DNA from: Piliocolobus tephrosceles
Taxonomy: Eukaryota > Chordata > Mammalia > Primates > Cercopithecidae
NCBI RefSeq assembly: GCF_002776525.5
Contig: NC_045443.1
Span: 51,081,387 to 51,145,386 of the forward strand
Reading direction: 5' to 3'
Length of the DNA: 64,000 nucleotides
Below are positions 56,479-64,000 of the stretch, one piece after another; the first letter of the stretch is position 1, and the number at the start of each line of letters is the position of its first letter. The position numbers and the translations under genes were made by a program. The notes beneath the pieces were generated by a model, which did not search any database, was not told where the DNA came from, and saw only the letters and a list, made by a program, of their open reading frames with translations.

Positions 56479-58780
56479 CGGGCAGGACACGGGCGCCAGC
56501 CCCAGACTGAGCCTGTCCCTGGCAAAGAGCAAAAGAGGGGGCCGCCTAGAACACAGTCCCCGCTTAGAACGCCAGGCGTCTCTGGCAGGCCCTCCCTGAA
56601 CATCCTCTTGTCTGTTTTGTTCGTGGTTCCCTCCCATACACACCCAAAACACCCTGCCAGGTCCCAGAGAGAAGGGAAGACACCTAGCCAGGGAGAACCG
56701 AAGCCCGCGGCTGCCCGCGGTTGGCAGGGCCAGGAAGGCTGAGGTGCTACCGGCTGGTTTATTTGAGGCAGGACTGGGGCACTGCACCTCCGCTGAGGAT
56801 CTGGAGAAGCCGCGGCCCAAATGTCCCCTTCCTCTACTTCCCTTCGGTGATCTTAATTCTCTTTGCCTGCAGGAGCAGCAGACAGCAGGGCCAGTGGAAC
56901 CAAGGCACCCCAACCTCACAGTCGGTGGGGTTAGAAGAGGCTGGGAGTAGAGAGGAGGGTGGAGGGTCAGCAGAGAGAGCTGAGGGGGTCAGGTGGCTCT
57001 GGCAGGGCTGGAGGAAGTGGGGAACCAAGGAGGAAGTGTGGTTTGTGAGAAAATGATCAGCAAGACCCAGAGTCTGCTTGGGTCTGGGTTCCCCAGGACA
57101 TCCAGTGGGCTGAAGCTTGGGCGTTTGGCTGGCCAGGCTGTGGACAAGGACTGTCAGCCTCATGTTCCCTCTAGGACCAGAACAGTGTCCTGGTCCCCAG
57201 CCCTCTCCTGAGCCCCTTGCCCGCACCGGGTGAACGTCTGTTCACAGGTGTGCTGCCATCCACTCTTCCGTTGCCTGCGGCGGCTGCCGGCCTGATGCAG
57301 CAAGCAGGGACCTGAGAGCCCAGAGGACACAGCCTCAGGTTCAGTAGCCACCCCAGAGGTCCCCACCTGGCTCTCCAGAAAGAAAGTCCAAGAGGCTGTA
57401 GATGGGGCTACAGAGCACCACACTGATTGGCCGGGCGAGTTTCTGGCAGCCACAGCGGAGGCCTCTGATTCTCCCTTCCTGGCTGGCGTTCATGGTCATG
57501 GCCGCCAGAGGCTGGACCAGAGTAATTTATGAGCCCCTTAAAGGGGCTACCAGCCATTGAGGCCCCACTCAACCCCAGTTTCCCAGGCTGGTGACAATGA
57601 AGGAGGGGGGCGCTGCAGCCCCCCACCCACCTCCCTTCTCTCTTTTCCCCGCCCACCCACCCAACATTGCCCTTTGTCTTCAGACTGGCTGCCTCTGCCT
57701 CCTGGCCGGCAAACCTCCACAGCCTAGCACATGGACCAGAGCAGAGGGAGGGGCACAGCCCTAGAACCCATTGGAGGTCTGAGAATGGCTTCTCTGAGTG
57801 GGAAGGCCTCTCATCCAGACTCCTTCAGACCCCAGCCCCAGTCCAGTAGATGCTGGGCTGGCTTCAGAGAAAGGAGCAGTGAGAGAACCATCAACCTTTC
57901 TGCACTTCATTTTTATCCTTCTCCCCAAGTGTCCCCCAGCCTCCCATCTACTGTCCCACCCTTTCCAGGAGAAAGAGGGGTGAGAAGCAGGGCTCTGATG
58001 GGAATTAACTGCAGCCTGGACAGTGTGAAACTGGCCTGCTGACTTGGAGTGTTTCCCATATGGGGAGAGTCTCCTCTAACAAACTCTCCAAGGGCAATCC
58101 ACTGACCTTTTTACTCTCCCACCAGCACAGAGCTTCTGCACAGGCAGAGGCAAAGGAAAACATATACACACAGCTGAGCCCAGCACAGCACTGGGCCCAC
58201 CCCACTCTCCCTAGTGCACTTGCAGGCAGCCTGCCTCATAGTCCCCACATGGCCCAGCAGAGTGGAGATACAATCACATGCCTCCATCCCCCGCTGGATA
58301 TCTGACACCTGACAATTTCCCAGCCACACATACTTGTTTCACCCATGTACAAGTTCCCCCAAATTACCACCACTCCAGCTGTCTGCAGTCTCCTGTGGGC
58401 TTCCCCTGGGCATGAAGTCACCCACTGTGCCCCCTTTATGCAGCCCTTCCTGTGACCTCTGGGCTCTAGGGTGCTGGATTCGAGCTCTACCACTCCAAAC
58501 TAACCGGATTCCCAACCTAATAGAGAAGAGAGACCAGAACACTCCAAAAGGAGTGAGGGGACAAAGATATGCAATATTCTCTTTCCATGTGCTTTAAACT
58601 TGACTTCTGTGAGCTTCTCTGTCAATCTGTGTCTTGTTCTCTGTGTCTGTCGCTGGTACCTAGTGTAGTCCCCATGGATAGTTGCCCTTCCCCTAGCTGC
58701 CTCCCCAGCTCTCTGTAGTGTACTCTCCTATTCAAACATCTGTCTTTAGCACGTTTTCCCTTTATATAGTCCTTGTACAG
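56479..58780 (+). other. HOXC12 3'UTR and downstream intergenic region
   Basis: The 3'UTR begins at 56479, but I find no canonical AATAAA in the next 2 kb, so its end is unresolved. Human gene length would suggest about 56.75 kb. Otherwise unique, with no supported ORF. Confidence 0.55.
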
Positions 58781-58785
58781 AGTTG

Positions 58786-58965
58786 CTTCATCATATTAAT
58801 ATTGATAATAATAATAATTAAAACATGAATTATGATTATGTGATTTTTTGAAAACAAAAGTTCTACCCCAAAATAATGGGAGTCCCAGCCTCCTAGCTGT
58901 TCTCCACTCTGTTTTCTCCAGCTCAGGTGAATAATAAAAATAATAAATGTATAATAATAATACAG
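58786..58965. repeat. AT-rich (ATA/AAT)n patches
   Basis: attaatattgataataataa at about 58794 and aataataaaaataataaatg at about 58929 form two short degenerate (AAT)n stretches. Low complexity only. Confidence 0.8.
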
Positions 58966-60640
58966 GAAGAGTGGTTGCAGGGGCAACAAAAAATGTATAA
59001 GCAACCAAGATCTGTTGATGAGCTACCATCTCCAGTCCCAAGCAATTATAGCAGAGAGAAAATTGGGTGGTAGTAGACTTGGGGGAGGAGAGGGAGCTTT
59101 GAGGAGTCGTGGGGCCATAAAAATAATGTGGACAACCTAAAGGAAGTTGAAACCAACTTCAGAAAAGGAGGTCTGTGCTGCAGGAACTTGACAAATAGAA
59201 GCTGGGATAGGGGCACTGGTGATCTGAGCTGGATACCGGGGCAGTGAGAGGAACCCGTAATCCACGGGCTGAGATGGAGTGGGGTTGGTGGGCCTAGAGC
59301 TTCAACCCTGTGATCTTAATCCTGTGGCTTCACTCTGAGATGACACTGTGTATTGCAAGATGTTGAGAGGGGGCTAAAGACCCCTTGGAACTGGCAAAAT
59401 AGGCTCCACCTTTTGAAGCCAGCGACTCTCTCCAGGCCATGCCAGAGGTAAACCCAGGCCCAGGCCAGTAGTAGAGTCCAGATGTGCCCATGAACCCTCT
59501 GCACCTCCACCTACCCCTGCCTTCGGTAAGAAATGCCCTCTCTCTTTCTCACCCTTTTGCCTCTTCCCTCCCCTCGCCCCAGTTACCTTTTCTAACGGTA
59601 TGGCTCCTATCAAAGGAGTCTTCTCCACATGGCTCGTTCACCCTCCTGAGCCTGTACCAGAATCCTAGGGACTCCCACCAAGTCCAGCCTCTGAGCCACA
59701 CCTCCTGCCCTGAAATCTTTCTCTTTCCTTCCCTTTCTTTATTCCTATAATTAGAGAAACTAGTGAATGTAGATCAAATACCATTCTCTTTTTTACCCCT
59801 AATCCCCAGCTGTTTTGCGAAGTTGAGGGGTATGGACAGGAAGGAGACCCAAAGCCTTAGGGTGCTCATAAAAATGCCCCACAGAGTGCAGCATCCACCG
59901 AAGACGGGTAGCTTGAGCAGGCATGAGCTGGGGGAGGGGCCTGGTGGTTGAGCCTGGGTCTGGATAGAGGAGGGTAGGAGGAGTCTGAACACCAGGAAAT
60001 CCAGGCAAAAGAATATCTGACTCTTATGATGTGTCTACACAGGAAGGATCAACAATAGGGACATCTCTGGCAAAAGAAAAAGAGGGATTTAGGAAGGCAG
60101 CAAATAACTGGCCTTTAATTTATTCCCAGAGACACTCCCAATTTGAGAGAGAAGGCACCTAGTTGGGTGGTATCTCTGCAGGTCCAGAGACTCAACGTAA
60201 ACACTGGGGATGTTGCCAGAGAAGCATGTTGCCTCCTCCTTATGACTGAAAAACAAATCGTTGGGTCTCCCGGCCAAAGAGGAGGTCATGGTTGGAACCG
60301 CGATCCCAACACTTAGGGCGCAGCTGAGCTCTCCATCTGGGTGAGGATTTCCTCTGTGTTACAACTGTTTGTCCAGTTTAAGCCCCTAAACTACAATTTA
60401 CTCCACTAACTTTAAGACAAAGCACTCCGTGTCTCTCGCCGGGTTTTGAGGAGCAAGAAAAGGGAAGAAATATCCGGATAATTTAGGTAGACAATAATTC
60501 TGCTGTTGCGCGTGTATAAGCTTATATTGCCCGAGTGAGTTCTGTATTTGGACCTGGTTATTGTCGCAGTTATTCTGCTCCACTCTGACGTGCACAGACG
60601 AAACTGAGTATTTAAGGCCACTAAGCCGCTATCGAGCCGA
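58966..60640. other. Unique intergenic sequence between HOXC12 and the CpG block
   Basis: No recognised gene, repeat or promoter signature. Confidence 0.5.
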
Positions 60641-60649
60641 CAGCAGATG

Positions 60650-61690
60650 GGTCTGGCAGTCTGGGTTCTGTGGCTGCTAATGTAGCCGGAAATCCAGCGC
60701 GATCGATGGCTGAGACCCAGAGCTGAGCAGGAACCGCTGGCTCCGGTCCGCGAACAAGGCAAACTCCGGGGACTTTTGGTTCCGGCCAGGCCAGAGCCCC
60801 TGCCCACCCTCCCTGCTATATCCAGGAAAGCAGGAGCGGTTTTTCGGCCCCACGCCACGCGAGAAACGCACTCTGGGGCCGCCAGTCCTCTCTGCACGGC
60901 ACCTGGAGGTGCGGAAGGTTCCGGTGTAATTCAGCAGGAGGTGGAAGGCAGGCCCCGATTCCACAGCGCGCCTATGCCCAGCCTTTGGTCCGAATGGCCG
61001 CCCTTCTGCGTGTGCCTCGGTCGAGAAGGCGCTGCCGGTTTTCCGCGGAGAGGCCGCGGCCCGCGCCAGCTGCTGCTGGACTCCCCAGCTTCGCCCTCTG
61101 CTCCGCGCTGCAGCCCTGCGCGGTACTCGCGGTTGCCACTCTAGCCGAGGCCCCGAAACAAAGACGCGCTGGCCACTGGTGGACGACGCGGGCGCCTGGG
61201 CCACTCCCTGACTCGCGCCTGGAGTGCTCAGCATCCCGGCCCTGTGGAGAAGGCTGTGAGACCTTGGTGCAATTCCCCGACCGTCGTGGTCCCGGCTGCG
61301 GTCCTCTCCAGGGTCCAGGGAGAGGAAACCCGGCGCGCCCACAGCCCCGGCCGACCAAGCAGCTCCCGCGCCCGACAGCGCCGGCAGCTCTGGTCTCCTC
61401 TGGAGGGCTGCTGTGCCCCCGCGAAGGACGAGATGACCCCTGCTGGCCAGAGCTGTGGAGACTGCCTCGCCGAGACCCGGACCTGTCCAGTCGCTCGTCC
61501 CTGAGCACCCTAGGCCAGGGGGGACGCCCTGTGAGTGTGAGAGACCTCCAAGAGCGGCGGGAGTCTGAGGCGCTGGCCGGGCTGCAGGAACTAGACCTTT
61601 ATCCTAAGCTCCTTCCTTCTGCCAGGACTCTGTGTCCCCACAGCGGCTGCCCGCCCTCCTGCCCGGCTTCTCATCGCTAGAGGCTCTGCC
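60650..61690. promoter_or_regulatory. Orphan CpG island between HOXC12 and the HOTAIR 3' end
   Basis: High CpG density over about 1 kb (ccgcggagaggccgcggccc at 61037-61056, gtggacgacgcgggcgcctg at about 61180, accaagcagctcccgcgccc), sharply distinct from the AT-rich HOTAIR 3' end next to it. Overlapping long frames on both strands (60985-61680 plus, 60677-61342 and 60972-61508 minus) have no domains and are expected from the composition. No known gene starts here to my knowledge. Confidence 0.6.
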
Positions 61691-62195
61691 CTGGAGGCTC
61701 CTGAGACCTGGGCCGCCCTCTGGAGCCTGGCATAGGAGCCAAGAAACTGGGCCTCGACAAGACCAAACATAGCTGGACCTTTAGCCAATCTAAACCAGCC
61801 CGTTGCCAGCAGGTGATTTCTCCTCTTCCAGCCAGAGCCGCTTAGGAGGCAAGTCTTCACTTTGTCAGTTTACCTGGCCCAGAGTGGAGACCTTCCTTCA
61901 AAGACAGGTCTGTGAGGATTGAACCCACCAACAGCCCTTGCTTGGGAAGCTCTCTGCAAAAGGTGCATTGTCCACATGTAGAGCATGGAAAAGATGTTCC
62001 ATAAAGCACACACCTGGTCATAGTGCTGCCAATAAATTGAAACACAGTCTAAAATGCACAGATATCTCTATTATGGATACGTTGTTGGCATAGAAAAATA
62101 AAATATACACGCAGAGGCACTTTTATCTACTGTATGTGAAAGTAACCTACAGGGGAAAGATTACATACAGCACGTATATTCACCACATGTAAAAC

Positions 62196-62201
62196 TTTAT
62201 T
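62196..62201 (-). terminator. HOTAIR: HOTAIR poly(A) signal AATAAA (minus strand)
   Basis: tttatt on the plus strand, giving gtaaataaagttttac on the minus strand, with cleavage expected near 62175. It sits just before the (TG)n-like stretch near 62216-62228, where the human transcript also ends. Confidence 0.85.
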
Positions 62202-63405
62202 TACACATATAACCACCACACACACACATCCTACACAAGGAATGTGCAGTCCTGAGTCTATTTAGCTACATGTGAGTATATACTCCATAAGGCATATAAA
62301 ACCTGTGCATAGAAAATGCATCCAGATATTAATATATCTACATTTTAAAACTGCATGGAAAATACATTATTATATGTACACAAAGTGCATACCTACCCCA
62401 TGTATGAAAAATATATTCTGTGAGTTGTGTTTATATACATACTGTGTGTGGACTAAATACATTGAAATTGCATTCTTCTGGGTTCTTGAACTGTTCATAA
62501 GACATAATTCTCTAGCAATCTTAATAGCAGGAGGAAGTTCAGGCTTTGGGAATGGTAATCTCCATCTGCTGAGTCTTTTTTCTGTTCTTCTGTACTTCTA
62601 TTATTTCTGTCTTTTAAATACTCTTTCTGTGTCTACATGCATTACTTATTTAAGTGTTCCCTTACGTCTATTTATCTGTTGCAACTTTTGTCCCAAGCTG
62701 GGGTCTATATTTAGAGTGCAAAGTCCGGTTTGCAGCAGGGTCTCACAGCATAATCACTCCTGTATGGAATAAGCATTATATAATTAGGTTACCCACGTGT
62801 CTCAAGATGCATTCTTCTAGACCTAATATAAGCATATTATAGAGTTGCACTGTGCTGCCAGTTAGAAAAGCGGTGCCACTGTGGCTTGGAGAGGCGTATA
62901 ACAGGCAGGTGGATTCCTGGGTGGGTGCTGAGCCTTCAAGAGCTTCCGAAGGCTAGGGCTGGTTTCACTTTTTAAAATTTGTTTTTGAATCTTTAGGAAG
63001 CAGCATGAAGCAAAGGCTGGACCTCTGCTTCTATGTTCCTCTCAAATCCCGGAGCAGCTCAAGTCTCCTGCATCCAGCCGGGACAGAAAGGCTTCCGGCC
63101 TACACAACGCCTTCGCTTCCTTGTAATTATTAAACTGGGCTGGGTCTACACAAGTAGCATGGAAAGGCTTTCCTACAACCCAAGGTTTTTTCCAACAAAA
63201 CACACTCCCAACCCCTTTGAGGAAGCATTTTCTGGCACTGAACGAACTCTGTTTGGGCCTCCTAAAATTAGTCCCATTTGGGTCTTTCCTTAGCAACTAA
63301 AAATCCAGAACCCTCTGACACATGCCTATGGAAAAATTCTTTGAGAGACAGTGCACTCACGCCCAACAGAGATATTGTTTATGAGTCCATGGATTCCGTG
63401 TAGAC

Positions 63406-63419
63406 GCCGCCATATTTTA
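63406..63419. promoter_or_regulatory. YY1-type motif in HOTAIR exon sequence
   Basis: gccgccatatttta contains the YY1 core cgccatatt (AATATGGCG on the RNA strand). It lies in the segment of the exon that looks most constrained, next to ggaatcaattaattagc, a double homeobox-type motif. Confidence 0.5.
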
Positions 63420-64000
63420 CAGTCCAAAGGAATCAATTAATTAGCGCCTCCCAGTCCCCCCGCCGGCCGCTGCTCGGCTGAGCGGGCGCGGTTGAGATAG
63501 ATGTGCGTGGCCAGCTCGCTGGTCTTGTTAACAAGCCTCGTCATAAAGATGGAGATGATAAGAAGAGCAAGGAAGCCCGGGTGGCCGCGAGGGGGGCGTT
63601 GGTGGGCCCATCCCGGCACCGTGTGGGCAGCAGCTGACCGGAGCTGGGTGCTGCCCGGGCACCCGCTCAGGTTTTTCCAGCGTTCTCTCCTTCTGGGCGT
63701 TCACGTGGCGAGCTAGGACCCGGATAATTCTCTCTGTACTCCTGTTCCCCAGATTTTCCCTTTTCCTCATGGAACACCAAATCAGATTTAAAAAGAATAA
63801 AAATACATAAACCTCTGTCTGTGAGTGCCTGAATTGCCCTCTGCCACGTTTGTTCCGGGAACTGCTGCCTTGCTCCCTTGCCTGTATTTCTCTGCGTGGT
63901 TCGCTTTCACCTTCGTCTGGTGCTCTCTTCCCTCCTCTGGCTCTCTCTCTAGCTTCGTGGTTGCTTTTTCTACCAGGTCGGTGCTGGCTCAGGCCCCAAT

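Larger units (their letters stand above)
62175..64000 (-). ncRNA. HOTAIR: HOTAIR lncRNA, 3'-terminal exon (partial, runs off the right edge)
   Basis: The reverse complement of this interval matches the 3' ~1.8 kb of the HOTAIR transcript as I know it, without interruption. It runs from ggtagaaaaagcaaccacga near 63970, through gattcctttggactgtaaaa (about 63420) and cacccaggaatccacctgcc (about 62915), to ggactgcacattccttgtgt (about 62243) and a poly(A) signal at 62196-62201. HOTAIR is a spliced, polyadenylated antisense HOXC lncRNA implicated in PRC2/LSD1-linked repression, with reported action in trans on HOXD. It lies between HOXC12 and HOXC11, as here. Only the last large exon lies in the window; exons 1-5 are to the right. 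Reading frames in it are not coding. Confidence 0.92.

Noticed and set aside
60677..61680. Long frames on both strands in the CpG island (221, 178 and 231 codons)
   Set aside because: Mutually overlapping on both strands, Ala/Arg/Pro/Gly-rich, no domains; typical of CpG islands.
1..64000. tRNA genes and HOX-cluster microRNAs (miR-196a-2, miR-615)
   Set aside because: No cloverleaf or matching hairpin seen; those microRNAs lie further 3' in the HOXC cluster, beyond this window.

Overview
The window is primate genomic DNA covering the 5' (posterior) end of the HOXC cluster, most likely from an Old World monkey. Dense Alu and L1 elements show it is a primate. Four AluY copies (1882-2240, 5638-5939, 15090-15391, 20001-20371) carry the 'ctcaagcc' / 'ggcttgagcc' form typical of cercopithecoid AluY lineages; I recognise this from memory and ran no search. 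Two protein genes are unambiguous: HOXC13 (coding exons 38868-39609 and 44953-45209, 332 aa) and HOXC12 (54850-55453 and 56240-56478, 280 aa), both on the + strand. The right edge holds the 3'-terminal exon of the lncRNA HOTAIR on the - strand (about 62175 to beyond 64000). This reproduces the known order HOXC13 - HOXC12 - HOTAIR - HOXC11.

Layout. 1-21.6 kb is flanking DNA made almost entirely of nested retroelements: old L2, MIR and L1M remnants, a full-length but dead L1PA (2632-9109, - strand, itself hit by an AluY), about 18 Alus or Alu pieces, an ERVL-like internal fragment and a MaLR-type LTR, two long pyrimidine microsatellites and three assembly gaps. 21.6-35 kb is mostly unique non-coding DNA with an orphan CpG-rich block (27.5-28.3 kb), AT-rich stretches that look like conserved elements (30.7-31.7 kb), a G-rich stretch and a perfect 37-bp tandem duplication. 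35.3-39.6 kb is where the antisense lncRNA HOXC13-AS is expected, divergent from and overlapping the HOXC13 promoter. From 35 kb onward the sequence is almost free of interspersed repeats (one Alu, at 48.1 kb, and one MIR), as is usual for HOX clusters.

How the parts work together. HOXC13 and HOXC12 are AbdB-class homeodomain transcription factors with the standard two-exon layout: a variable N-terminal exon, and a homeodomain in exon 2. Their intergenic regions hold CpG-rich blocks and AT-rich clusters of TTTAT/TTAAT motifs that plausibly act as cis-regulatory elements. The two antisense lncRNAs flank the pair.

No new multi-gene system is visible. The best leads are a TATA box plus strong splice donor that look like an unannotated first exon at 49.88-50.08 kb, two orphan CpG islands, a minimal uORF whose stop overlaps the HOXC13 start codon, a 33-bp inverted repeat at 26.3/26.7 kb with a nested hairpin, and a piece of L2 that appears to have been copied into a nearby L1M.
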